DNA of 64,000 nucleotides from Gnetum montanum (GCA_015680685.1 MNCI01002682.1:1201037-1265036), one strand, 5' to 3'; shown: positions 9,963 to 21,660, counted from the stretch's first letter. The notes: generated by a model from the sequence alone, not told the origin. Program-made: numbers and translations.

Positions 9963-12900
9963 TGTTGGCGACCGTTTGGGACGCGACCGCCAACGAGTGT
10001 CCTCGAACAGGATTTAGGTGCCTACTAGTCTCTGGCAACACCAAGGCCCAGATACCTCCAAGTAAACTTAGTAGTTAATGTGAGTATGTGTGAGTTCTGT
10101 TGCGGCGTGCGGTTGTGAGAAATGTAATGATTGCGTTGTATGTAAACTACAAATGACTTACTTTAAAGAGATTTAGCCAACTTTGCCAAGTATTGTGAGT
10201 TGTTGAAAGTTTCCTATTTTGTTCAACTACCTAGTCTATGCGGTCCTTATAATACCTACTTGTAACAAATAAAATTTTGTAAAAACATTTGAGCACAACT
10301 CCGCAATCTACTCCTAATTTTCCCCAGAGAAAGAGATAGTTCCACAAGAAAACTAGAAAAATAGAGCAAGATTCGATGGAAATAAGCAGAAAAGAAAAGA
10401 AAATAGATTTGTGTAGACCTTAAATATTTAAACAAGATAAAATGACACGAGTAAACACTTCACAATAAAGCTTTCCCAAATTCAATATCTACGAATTTTT
10501 CAAACTTCCAAGGTTCAAACAAGCAATTTCTTCAAGACAATCGTACTATGCTACCAAAAATTGCTGCGTAAACTACCACGTACGAGACTCCATTTTGACT
10601 AGATAATAGATGTCAATGATTGCATTCAAACAGAACCATTAAAAGACTTGACAATTTCTGATTGAAATTCCACGGGAATTCACTTTAAAGATAAAAAGAA
10701 GCTATTCTGGTCCCATCAAAATACCAAAGATTTTCTAAACCCTCTCGACTACTGAATTGTTCAACAGCGTGACTACAAACAGAGGCTCTCTTACAACAAT
10801 CCCAATAGCAGTTCCCATACGTTGCAAAATAATGAGATTTACTACTAAAATGCTCTTAAGGCTTTTAAACACAAGCGCTTCTATGGTAAAATTTTAATAG
10901 AAATTTCTATCGGGCAACAAGAACAGTAAGAGCAATCTAAAAATCCCAAAATTACTTCCCAAGGATGATACTATCTAAACCACTAGCTAAACAATTTAGA
11001 CAAAACAAAAAATGAAATGCATAACTCACAGGACCATGACAAAGAGGCTGAAATCTTTCCTTTAGCAAGCCATCTTACGAGCAATCGTCTTTATAAATCT
11101 TCTTTACAAATGCTCTTCTCAAAGCCCCAAGGTGTCTTCAGCTGAGAGCCTAACTGCTAACTAGTAGCCTTCAAAGTGTGAAGTATGAGACCTCCCAAAA
11201 GTCTCTTCTCCAAATTATCCTTCAAAATTCCCCCCTTAGAATTGAGATTCCAAATTTTGAGCTCCCCCCCATTTCCCATTCTTCCTCCTTGACCCATGAA
11301 GCCTTTTTATAGGGTTCAAAGGTAGGTAGGGAAGTTACATATTTAAAAATATCTCACCTAACTTCTCTCCCAAGTAACTTGGCCAACCAATTAGAAGGTT
11401 ACTTGCTCAACAAGTTAGGAGGAAGTTATGTAGTTAGGGAGTTATGAAGTTATACATAGAATTAGGAGAAATTTATGCTAACATTAATATTTATATTAAA
11501 TGTAATGTGATAAATAAATATTTTAACATCAATATTGTAAATATTTTTTTGTGGGTAGTAACTTCTATATAAAATAATGTTTTAAAAATAATATTCTATG
11601 ACTTGGGATAATTAAAGGCAAGTTTTCTAAAACAGGGCTTCACACTATATGTACTTTATTAATGGTTGTTATATCTATATATATGTATATATGTAGATTA
11701 ATTTGTAAGATATTTTAGTCACCTAATGCTTTTGTAAAGTTATATATGAGTGGTAGTAATGAAATAATTTTACATATATCTTGGTGAAAGTGGTAGAGTT
11801 AATGAATGGGTTAAAATAATTCTTCTTTGTCTTCCCTAGTAAATCGCGTGGTTAATCGGCAATGGTTCCAAAACAGTAGGCGTAATCGGCTGGTTCATTT
11901 TCTCCTTTCTCTGCACAAAACCTGTAAAAATCAACACATGTTCTACCCAAGATCCAAAGTGCTGTATCACCCAAACCGTATGTTTGAATTGCCACCACAA
12001 AATCATAGCCAACTACCACCACGGGAAAAGGCTCTACTGCTGCATCTGGGATTTCTGTTTTGCCCCAAATTGGCTTAGGGCTTTCTACATTTTTTGAAAT
12101 TTTTCTTGAATTGTCACCGCCATTGTCATTGATCACAGAACCAGGGGCGAATGTATTATGGATCTGCATATGCTAAAACTACAGGAACCTTCAGAACCGT
12201 TGCTGCCCACACAACTGAAACTGCTACGGCCTGCAACAAAAATAAAATCGGGGCCCCAACAAAACGTGACTTGTTTCTTTGTATATTGTGTGGAGAGGGT
12301 TTCGATTTTTTTTTTCAAAAATAATATCCCTATGTTCTGCCCTACATTGGCCTCAGTTCTGTCCAAATTTCTCCACGCGATTGCTGCCTGAAACCCCTTT
12401 TAAACTAGCTCATCGGTGAAAGAAGGGCCTCCCACGTGCTCCACGAACTTAGGTTCGACGTTTGGCAAGTCGGCAACATAGATTCGGCCGGTGCGTGGAT
12501 GCAGTCCAAAATGGCAAGCCAAAGGAATTACCCCAAAACCACGGCATTCAGTTCTGCTTTTTTTTTTTCTGATTTCGTTTTTCTCTGGTAGCATTAACAA
12601 TGGGCCTTTGGTCATACGTGAATTTGGATTTTCTGCAATACAGAAACCTTTACATCCTTTGATAATTTTAAATCCACGAATTCAAAACCAGTTGGTAGTC
12701 CGTTAGGTCTTTCACTTGTTTCCAACTCTTAGCCGATTTTTGATAATCCATTACCCACGGTGTTGTCTATTTTGCCAATATTAATCAGGGAGTATGCTTT
12801 CTTGTGGTAAATAATCACCTCTTTTTTCTTATTCCAACCTTCACTCAAGAAAATATCTTGGAATTTTAATTTACTTTCCAAGAAGGCTTCAACATCAAGA

Positions 12901-13034
12901 TTATTTACCAGGCTTGCTTCTCCAAGAATACCCATTACTCACAATACTAAACTGCAAATTTACAACCAGGGATTGTGCTAATATTTTGAACAAAATATTC
13001 CAACTGCTCCATGTAATGGCCAAATGTGCCAACA
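9963..13034 (-). repeat. 3' LTR of the Tat-type element
   Basis: A 3072-bp LTR with perfect 7-bp terminal inverted repeats, TGTTGGC at 9963 and GCCAACA ending at 13034. The inner side abuts a polypurine tract at 13035. At about 3.1 kb it is long for a plant LTR. A purine/C-rich string and several short ORFs lie in the half nearer 13034. Confidence 0.88.
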
Positions 13035-13052
13035 TTTCTACCCCCCTTTTTC
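13035..13052 (-). other. Polypurine tract of the Tat-type element
   Basis: The minus strand reads AAAAAGGGGGGTAGAAA directly before the 3' LTR, the usual position and composition for plus-strand priming. Confidence 0.75.
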
Positions 13053-13215
13053 AAGACTAAACATACTAAAAATTTCACTAGATTCTTACAACTGAATAGA
13101 AATATTTTTTGAGGAAAATTCCCATTTCACATAAGGTGTGGTGGGACAAAAACCTTATTCCTAAGCAAAATCAAACTGTACACAACAAAGTATACATTAT
13201 CAAGTCCTTCATGAA
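13053..13215. other. 3' untranslated region of the Tat-type element
   Basis: Non-coding sequence between the 3' ORF and the polypurine tract. Confidence 0.5.
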
Positions 13216-13728
13216 CTATTCTTGGGATGAAAACTGAATTGTGAGGGTTACCCTAGTGGGAATCCTCATCTCTCTAACTGTTTCATAGGAAATCTCTGAT
13301 GTGATGAAGGCAGTCCTGTTATTCTCTGGCTTGGTAGAGCTCTCATCTTGATCTACATGAGCTTTCTCTTCAACATTTTCTTCATTTTCTTTTTCGGATG
13401 AGCTCTTCTGTTCCTCTTCATTCAGTCCTTCATTTTCCTCTTGGGAGACAAAAGCTTCTCTCCATCCCCATGAAGACTCTTCATAAGTTGGTGGCTCTTT
13501 TCCTTTTTCCTCTTCTTTGGAGCAATATTGATATTGCCCCCAAACATTGGACTCTATATCCAAACCTCTAGTGAGAAAAGAAAATTCATCGGATAACCAA
13601 GCCATAAAAGGGCATTTCTTTGGAGCTCCACAAGATCTAGCCTTTAGATAAGCTTTCAATACATGCTCAGGGAAACATCCCATCACATATGGAATAAAAG
13701 GCTTTCTCATTGCTCTCTCAAACTCCAT
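13216..13728 (-). CDS. Intact 170-codon ORF between integrase and 3' LTR, unknown function
   Basis: ATG at 13728 lies 368 bp downstream of the integrase stop and the stop codon 182 bp before the 3' LTR, on the same strand as pol. The N-terminal 80 residues include a Cys/Pro-containing block (RSCGAPKKCPFMAWLSDEF); the middle is very rich in Glu, Lys and Ser (about 85-145); the end is Thr/Ile-rich. I see no signal peptide or membrane span, so it does not look like an envelope protein. It is uninterrupted although gag-pol carries several stops. I do not recognise it. Extra ORFs near the 3' end are known in Tat/Athila elements. Confidence 0.5.
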   Translation of the reverse strand: MEFERAMRKPFIPYVMGCFPEHVLKAYLKARSCGAPKKCPFMAWLSDEFSFLTRGLDIESNVWGQYQYCSKEEEKGKEPPTYEESSWGWREAFVSQEENEGLNEEEQKSSSEKENEENVEEKAHVDQDESSTKPENNRTAFITSEISYETVREMRIPTRVTLTIQFSSQE

Positions 13729-14096
13729 TAGCTCTCTATAACTTTCACTACCAAACTTGAATTGAAAGATGATGAAATTGTAAGCAATCTAACCCTCCTT
13801 TTATAGGTACTAAAATGTTTAACTTCCATCCAAGTGTCTTCAACCAAGCTTCCTTCTTTCTAGGCATTCAAACCATTTGTCACAATCCTCACTAAGTGGT
13901 GGATGAGTCACCTTCCCCACTTGTTACACTTGTAGAATTTCACTTGTTTTACTTGTAGGCTTCCACTTGCCCCATTTGAAGGAAAGATAATGTTCCAAAT
14001 ATAAATAAAGCATAATTAAATATAATAATGGACACTATACTCCTAGTAATATTTACATAATACTATATACATATATTATTTTGTGTAATGACATCT
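13729..14096. other. Spacer between integrase and 3' ORF
   Basis: Non-coding on the minus strand, with some short T/C-rich runs; no promoter can be proved for the 3' ORF. Confidence 0.45.
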
Positions 14097-15690
14097 TCAA
14101 GTTGTATGCAATTGTCCCAAATAATGTTTTATATGCAAAACATTATATGGAAATTGCAATTCCATGCCATCCAAGGTTGATAATTTGTAAGTATCCTCTG
14201 ACAATTGCTTTGTAATTTGAAAGGGACCAATCCATGTCGGGGTAAACTTATTTGGTTTCTTCATATTCCATAATAGGACAAGGTCCCCTATCTTGAAAGT
14301 TCTTTTCAAAGATTTCCTATCAAACCATCTTTTAACTTGAGAGGTATTCTGTAACAAATTATCCCTTGCTTTATCTACTTCAGCTTCTCTTTTAATAAGC
14401 AAAGTCATGAAACTTCTATCTTTATCAGTCTTTTCACTATATCTTTGTACAAATTCAGAAGCTGAGCTTATAATCTTGTTTGTAATTCTTGCTGGCAAAC
14501 CATAGACTAAGTTATATGGTGATGTCCCAATAGCTTTCTTGAATCTGATTCGATCTGACCATAATGCGGATTGTAGATAATCGATCCAATTTCCTGGATT
14601 CCCATCCATTGATTTCTTGATATAAGCGATAAGCTTTTTATTGGTGGATTCTGCTAGGCCATTTCCTTGAGGATAATAATTTGATGAGGAAAATATGAAA
14701 ATGGATCTTGCAGATGCCCACCCAATAAACTCTTCAGATTTGAAGGCGGGTCCATTGTCTGACACTAACACTTCGGGTACACCAAATCTACTTAGAATGT
14801 GGTCTTCTAGAAACTTAATCACGTCTGATGCTGAACTTCCTCTTAGAGCCTTTGCTTCAGACCATTTAGTGAAATAATCAGTAGCTGTGAGAATAAACTT
14901 GTGTCCAACTCTTGAAGGAGTAATTGTACCAATAAAATCCAAACCCCATTGCTGAAATGGTCTATTTGCAACTACTGGCGTTAAAGGGGCTCTAGCCTTT
15001 TTAATCTTGGACCCATGAATTTGACATTTATAGCATTTTTGAATCTTTGAACTAATGTCTTGATACATGGAAGGCCAGTAAGAACCATATTGAAGTATAT
15101 GTTGCATAGTTGATTTAGGGGATTCATAAAATAGATTCAAATGATCATGAAATTGTTCCAAGATGAAACTAATTTGATCATTATGAACACATTCCAATAA
15201 GACTCCCCAAAAATCCTTTCTATATAATATACCATCTTTAACAACAAATCTTCGTGCTCTTTTGAAGAAAGCTCTCTTTTGACTTGCAGTTAAATTATTT
15301 GGGATTTTTCTTGTACTAAGAAATTTGAAAATCTCATCATACCAATTTTCTTCATGGGTGTCAAGTGTACACACTTCACTTTCTTTAGTCATTAACTTGG
15401 CTAGTCCCATTCCCTTAATTGTCTTGCATATTTCCAATGAAAATTTAAAACTTTGCAAGTTAATAAGCCATTTACCTCTTTTCAATCCAATCTCATTTTG
15501 GGATAGGAATCGCGTGACTGCAGGTTCAATTAGCATAATGTGTACTAATGAACTTTCCAAATAATATTTAAAATGCTGAAGTGCTTTGATGACTGTGAAA
15601 GCTTGTTTCTTTAAGTATAAATAATTTAACTCTGAACCTTTCAACTAATACCCAAAAAATCCAATTGGTTCATCTTGACCCTAAAATTCT
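14097..15690 (-). pseudogene. C-terminal gypsy RNase H plus integrase
   Basis: The frame begins with the last part of a gypsy-type RNase H (LNYLYLKKQAFTVIKALQHF and a GLKRGKWLINLQSF block, residues 6-75 of the segment from 15644), without its N-terminal Asp motif. The integrase follows: zinc finger H154, H166, C204, C207; core D236 (GLDFIG), D296 (SDNGPAF) and E332 (GLAESTNKK), a perfect D,D(35)E spacing; and a GPY/F-like end (WIGPFQI). The 515-codon integrase part has no stop, whereas two TAGs lie just upstream. It would insert the cDNA. All catalytic residues are retained. Confidence 0.88.
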
Positions 15691-15799
15691 TGTTTATTTT
15701 TCATAAATCTTAGTACTTGATCATCATCTTCAAATACTTGTAAATGTCTTATATTATCTGGTACTAATGGCTGATGTTCTTCTTCAATCATGACATCTT

Positions 15800-17123
15800 T
15801 GTAACTCTCTAATAATTGCAATATCCAATGTTGAAGCTGCCTTTGCCAAATCGTTTGCTATAAGATTCTCTGCTCTGTTTATATGCTCTATTTGGCAATG
15901 TTGAAACTAATCTAACATCTTACAAGCAAGTTGCTTATAAGGTCTCAAGAATGAGCTCGTTACGACACAGTTACCTTTTACTTGTTCACAAACTAATCTT
16001 GAGTCTCCCTTTATAGTGATTTTTTTGATCTTTTTGTCTAGAGCTATTCTCATACCAATACATCAAGCTCATACTCAGCCTTGTTGTTAGTACAAGGAAA
16101 AGATAGATGAATTTCTTTGAGAATTTTGGATGAATCATTCTTAAATATAACTATTCCAACTCCTGCACCTTTTGAATTGCATGAACCATCAAAGTATAAC
16201 TCCCATTTATCCTCTTGCTTTGATTGTTCTTTTTCATAACTACAATTTTCTTGGAGTGTACAAATTTTGTTTTCAACACCTTCTTTTTCAGCCATTTTAC
16301 TTCTTCCGTTTGAAGTAATATTATCTATCATCAAAGGTTCGCTATAGATGTAGATTTGATTTGGTTCTCCTTTCCAAGGTAACCACATGTGAGAATAATC
16401 TGTTGATATGTAACCTGAGAAATTCTTACTCCAACTTCTACTCAATAAGAGACTATGTGAATCTGGTATATCTGCCACTTGAATAGTTGCTTTACTTCTA
16501 ATGCGAGGTTCAGAAGCAATTTCCAATAGAACACTTGGTAATTGACCCACGATCTTCACTCTACTTTTATCCACTTGAACAATCTTTCTATTTGATTTTT
16601 CAGGAATCAAACCAAGTTTCTTACATATAGACAATGACATTATAGTAGACGTAGCTCCGGAATCAACCAAACAATTGTGTAAGAATTTATCCTTTAATTT
16701 CATTGTCAAAAGGAAAGGAGGAGCTTCCTTGTCATACGAAGTCCTTAACTTTTCATCATTGTTAGACACATAACTTAACTCTGATTCTCTAGCTCTTCTT
16801 TTACCTTTAATGAATTCGAAAGACTTTCTTTGCTGATCTCCTATTTGAAGAAACTGATAGAGGCTAATATTGGCCTTGACATGTTTAAGGTCTTCAATCA
16901 AATCATATTCTCCATCACCAATAAAACTTGATTTCTTTATCCATTTATTGAAAGACTGATTTAGAGTACTTTGCTCCACTTCATTGTCTTTACCTTTATT
17001 CTTATCCTTTCTACTTGGCTCAAAAACTTTTTTCTTAGTAGATGCATCAGTAATAACATTTGGGGGTCTAGAAGTAGTTAATCTTTTCTTTGATTGAAGA
17101 TTATATCCATTTTCCTCATTGTT
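15800..17123 (-). pseudogene. Protease plus archaeal-type RNase H
   Basis: The gag frame resumes after the TGA. In the segment from 16979, VDSGAT gives the protease catalytic Asp (residue 106), followed by hydrophobic blocks ending near residue 200. Directly afterwards KWELYFDGSC (Asp 264) and NNKAEYE (Glu 302) open an archaeal-type RNase H. The frame shifts by one near 16053 and the domain continues with IKGDSRLVCEQVKG and AENLIANDLAKAA, supplying the remaining acidic residues; one TAG interrupts it. In most plant Tat elements RT and a gypsy RNase H stand between these two domains. Here nothing does: the gap between protease and RNase H is about 55 residues. Confidence 0.8.
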
Positions 17124-17126
17124 ATT

Positions 17127-18338
17127 TCATTCTTCATCCGATGACGTATCTTCTTCAGAACTTGATAGAGAAGAAGTATCACTAGATCCATTGCTAGAAG
17201 ACTTACTTGCATAGTGAACACTAGATAACTCATTATCAGATTCAATATCAAGAAAGTTGGACATAATTAGGGCACTTTCATCCTCATCTTCTGCTAACTT
17301 AGCATCTTGATGTTTATGCTTTCTACTTTTCCTTTCTTCCTTGATATTAACTCTTGCCAATGCCTTTGCAAGCTTCACTATTTTGTTAGACATATCTCTC
17401 ATTAATTGTCCTTTTTTAGATCCCACTCTTTCATGTTCTTTCTCTTTCTTAATGTGAGATGGACTCGGTAAAGCTTTAAATTGAGCTAAATCTTGCATAG
17501 GAATCATAACTCTTTCTTCTCTTTTTGGAATAGAAATATTTTTTTCAGGATTCAACTATTTTTCTAACTGTATAGCTTCACTAAAATAGTCATTTAGTAT
17601 AGTTAAGTTTGGAGTTCTCCTTAACCAAATTGAAATGTTGGGGTTGACAGCCTTAAGGTAAGTTTCCTTAAGCATTTCTTCTGATGGCCTATATTGCCTT
17701 TGAAAGAGTCCACAAATTCGTTGAAACTTAATGTTGAAATCTCTAATTGACTCTTTAACTCCTTGCTTAGCTTGTATTAGCCCACAGTATAGTTGTTGTT
17801 GATCTAATTGATTACCAAACTGGGCTAAGAAAAGATTCTTCATGTCATCCCAACTTGTAATACTATTACTTGGTAAGTTTGAATACCAAATCTGAGCCAT
17901 ATCCTTTAGATTTGATACAAACAACCTACAAGCTTGATCTTGATGTTGAATATTTGCATGAGCTAAAGCTAACTCAAACATGTGAATATATTCTTCAGCT
18001 AAATAAGCTTTTCCAGGAATAAAAGGCTCAGGCAAATATTTGTAAACTACCTTAGGAATATCATTGTAATTTTGAAATCCTAATGGTGTAACTCCTTGCC
18101 AAGGATTTGCCATCCTATTCCTTTGAAATGTTGAACTCTTAGACTTTCTAGATCTTCTCTTACGAATTGATAAACCAGAGATAATGGGTGATCTTCTTGA
18201 TCTTCTAGTTTTCACTCCACTACTTGTTCCCAATTCAGAAACTTTCTTTTGTTCTTCTTCTGATGAAGAATCAGTCTTAGAATCTAGAATATCCTTTGAA
18301 ACTTTGAAACTTTCCAAACTATGAAATTTCTTGGTCAT
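17127..18338 (-). pseudogene. gag of the Tat-type element, one in-frame stop
   Basis: ATG at 18338. Residues 41-75 are Arg/Ser-rich. The retrotransposon gag domain covers about 105-235, with WYSNLP (151-156) and SWDDMKNLFLAQF (162-174) as its typical blocks. A single TAG at 17556 breaks the frame after 260 codons; the frame then continues for 142 codons, through a Lys-rich stretch and ending in a Ser/Asp/Glu-rich tail. No CCHC zinc knuckle is visible, which is unusual for a gag. The stop sits where Gln would be natural. A TGA at about 17124 separates this from the protease, which is in the same frame. Confidence 0.8.
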
Positions 18339-18430
18339 GAACTGAAAATAGTATCTAATTCTTAAGCCTTACAAATAATTGTTGATGTACTAAAAGTATA
18401 AGGCTTATGAACCTAGAGGCTTAATTTTCA

Positions 18431-18448
18431 GCCCTCCTTCTAGCGCCA
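18431..18448 (-). other. Candidate primer-binding site of the Tat-type element
   Basis: On the minus strand, 7 bases after the LTR, TGGCGCTAGAAGGAGGGC begins with the TGG expected opposite a tRNA CCA end. The Ogre-like elements at 37893 and 53780 have closely related sequences at the same place. I do not assign the tRNA. Confidence 0.55.
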
Positions 18449-18455
18449 AAAGAAC

Positions 18456-21400
18456 TGTTGGCGACCGTTTGGGACGCGACCGCCAACGAGTGTCCTCGAA
18501 CAGGATTTAGGTGCCTGCTGGTCTCTGGCAACACCAAGGCCCAGATACCTCCAAATAAACTCAGTAGTTAATGTGAGTATGTGTGTGTGCTGTTGCGGCG
18601 TGCGGTTGTGAGAAATGTAACGATTGCGTTGTGTGTAAACTACAAATGACTTACTTTAAAGAGATTCAGCCAACTTTGCCAAGTACTGTGAGTTCTTGAA
18701 AATTTCCTATTTTGTTCAACTGCCTAGTCTACGCGGTCCTTATAATACCTACTTGTAACAAATAAAATTTTGCAAAAACATTTGAGCACAACTCCGCAAT
18801 CTACTCCTAATTTTCCCCAGAGAAAGAGATAGTTCCACAAGAAAACTAGAAATAGAGCAAGATTCGATGGAAATAAGCAGAAAAGAAAAGAAAGCAGATT
18901 TGTGTAGACCTCAAATATTTAAACAAGGTAAAATGACACGAGTAAACACTTCGCAATAAAGCTATCCCAAATTCAATATCTACGAATTGTTCAAACTTCC
19001 AAGGCTCAAACAAGCAATATCCTCAAGACAATCGTACTATGCTACCAAAAATTGCTGCGTAAACTACCACGTACGAGACTCCATTTTGACTAGATAATAG
19101 ATGTCAACGATTGCATTCAAACAGAACCTTTAAAAGACTTGACAATTTCTGATTGAAATACCACGGGAATTCACTTTAAAGATAAAAAGAAGCTATTTTG
19201 GTCCCATCAAAATACCAAAGATTTTCTGAACCCTCTCGACTATTGAATTGTTCAACAGCGTGACTACAAACAGAGACTCTCTTATAAAAATCCCAATAGC
19301 AGTTCCCATACGTTGCACAATAACAAAATTTACTACTAAAATGCTCTTAAGGCTTTTAAACACAAGCGCTTCTATGGCAAAATTTTAATAGAAATTTCTA
19401 TCGGGCAACAAGAACAGTAAGAGCAATCTAAAAATCCCAAAATTACTTCCCAAGGATGATACTATCTAAACCACTAGCTAAACAATTTAGACAAAACAAA
19501 AAATAAAATGCATTACTCATAGGACCATGACAAAGAGGCTGAAATCTTTTCTTTAGCAAGCCATCTTACGAGCAATTGTCTTTACAAATCTTCTTTACAA
19601 ATGCTCTTCTCAAGACCCCATGGTGTCTTCAGTTGAGAGCCTAACTGCTAACTAGTAGCCTTCAAAGTGTGAAGTATGAGACCTCCCAAAAGTCTCTTCT
19701 CCAAATTATCCTTCAAAATTCCCCCCTTAGAATTGAGATTCCAAATTTTGACCTCCCCCACATTTCCCATTCTTCCTCCTTGACCCCTGAAGCCTTTTTA
19801 TAGGGTTCAAAGGTAGGTAGGGAAGTTACATATTTAAAAATATCTCACCTAACTTCTCTCCCAAGTAACTTGGCCAACCAATTAGAAGGTTACTTGCCCA
19901 AAAAGTTAGGAGGAAGTTATGTGGTTAGGGAGTTAGGAAGTTATACATAGAATTAGGAGAAATTTATGCTAACATTAATATTTATATTAAATGTGATGTG
20001 ATAAATAAATATTTTAACATAAATATTGTAAATATTTTTTTGTGTTTAGTAACTTATATATAAAATAATGTTTTTAAAATAATATTCTATGACTTGGGAT
20101 AATTAAAGGCAAGTTTTCTAAAACAGGGCTTCACACTATATGTACTTTATTAATGGTTGTTATATCTATATATATGTATAAATGTAGATTAATTTGTAAG
20201 ATATTTTAGTCACCTGATGCTTTTGTAAAGTTATATACGAGTGGTAGTAATGAAATAATTTTACATATATCTTGGTGAAAGTGGTAGAGTTAATGAATGG
20301 GTTAAAATAATTCTTCTTTGTCTTCCCTGGTAAATCGTATGGATAATCGGCAATGGTTCCAAAACAGCAGGCGTAATCGGCTGGTTCATTTTCTCCTTTC
20401 TCTGCACAAAACCTGCAAAAATTGACACATGTTCTACCCAAGATCCAAAGTGCTGTATCACCCAAACCGTATGTTTGAACCACCACCGCAAAATCGTAGC
20501 CAACTGCCACCACGGGAGAAGGCTCTACTGCTACATCTGGGATTTTTGTTTTTCCCCAAATTGGCTTAGGGCTTCCTACGTTTCTTGAATTTTTTCTTGA
20601 ATCGTCACCACCATTGTCATTGATCATAGAACCAAGGGTGAATGTATTATGGATCTGCATCCACTGAAATTGTAGGAACCTTCAGAACCGTTGCTGCCCG
20701 CACAACTGAAACCGCTATGGCCTGCAACAAAAATAAAATCAGGGCCCCAACAAAACGTGACTTCTTTCTCCGTATACTGTGTGGAGAGGGTTTCAATTTT
20801 TTTTTTCAAAAATAATATCCCTGCGTTCTACCCTACATTGGCCTCAGTTCTGTCCGAATTTCTCCACATGATTGCTACCTGAAACCCCTTTTAAATCGGC
20901 TCATTGGTGAAAGAAGGGCCTCCCACGTGCTCCACGAACTTAGGTTCGACGTTTAGCGAGTCGGCAACATAGATCCAGCCAGTGTGTGGACACAGTCCAA
21001 AATGGCAAGCCAAAGGAATTACCCCAAAACCACGGCATTCAGTTCTACTTTTTTTTTATTTTGTTTTTCTCCGGTAGCGTTAACAATGGGCCTTTCGTCA
21101 TACATGAATTTTGATTTTCTACAATACAGAAACCTTTACATCCTTTGATAATTTTAAATTCATGAATTCAAAACCAGTTGGTAGTTCGTTAGGTCCTTCA
21201 CTTGTTTCCAACTCTTAGCCGATTTTTGAAAATCCATTACCCACGGTGTTGTCTATTTTGCCAATATTAATCAAGGAGTAGGCTTTCTTGTGGTAAATAA
21301 TCACCTCTTTTTTTTATTCCAACCTTCACTCAAGGAAATATCTTGGCATTTTAATTTACTTTCCAAGAAGGCTTCAACATCAAGATTATTTACCAGGTTT

Positions 21401-21513
21401 TCTTCTCCAAGAATACCCATTACTCACAATACTAAACTGCAAATTTACAACCAGGGATTGTGCTAATATTTTGAACAAAATATTTCAATTGCTCCATGTA
21501 ATGGCCAAATGTA
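18456..21513 (-). repeat. 5' LTR of the Tat-type element
   Basis: A block of 3058 bp alignable along its whole length with 9963-13034. On the minus strand it ends CGGTCGCCAACA. The outer end lacks six bases relative to the other LTR (AATGTA against AATGTGCCAACA), so the terminal TGTTGGC/GCCAACA inverted repeat is damaged on this side only. It contains minus-strand frames at 20166-20660 and 20624-20809 that also exist in the other LTR. Confidence 0.85.
20166..20660 (-). other. ORF inside the 5' LTR (164 codons), unrecognised
   Basis: A minus-strand frame starting MQIHNTFTLGSMINDN. The other LTR carries the same frame (12169-11852) cut to 105 codons by a TAA. Just upstream, in another frame, is a coding-like piece (20809-20624; 12366-12133 in the other LTR) and before that 12615-12400, which shares the frame of 12366-12133 and is separated from it by one TAA present in both LTRs. 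The string may be a captured gene fragment or chance open frames. No family is recognised. Confidence 0.3.
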
Positions 21514-21550
21514 GTATGGTTGAGTGCTAGAATACCCAACCACTCATCAT

Positions 21551-21569
21551 TGGCGCTGTTGTTAGGGGT
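21551..21569 (+). other. Primer-binding site, tRNA-Asp type (decayed)
   Basis: TGGCGCTGTTGTTAGGGGT follows the LTR end after one base. It matches the tRNA-Asp-type site of the element at 3931-3949 apart from transition-like changes. Confidence 0.7.
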
Positions 21570-21660
21570 GTGTCAGTGCTTGCTAGTTAGTTGATTTTAC
21601 AAAGTTTGTTGTATCAAGCATCACAAAGTATATTTCTTATACTTAGATTAATTTTTTAGA

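Larger units (their letters stand above)
9963..21513 (-). mobile_element. Tat-type Ty3/gypsy element with 3.07-kb LTRs, lacking RT
   Basis: This is a near-complete element on the minus strand: 5' LTR 21513-18456, primer site, gag, protease, archaeal-type RNase H, C-terminal part of a gypsy RNase H, integrase, a 170-codon 3' ORF, polypurine tract and 3' LTR 13034-9963. It is flanked by GTATG on both sides (9958-9962 and 21514-21518), a typical 5-bp duplication, which shows it inserted into the LTR of the Athila-like element. In the first 188 bp the LTRs differ at 8 positions, 6 of them transitions. No RT motif lies between protease and integrase, so the copy is non-autonomous as well as broken by stops. 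Confidence 0.85.

Noticed and set aside
11827-12391. Plus-strand frames in the LTR
   Set aside because: They lie opposite the minus-strand frames that are in the element's sense direction and show no family match.
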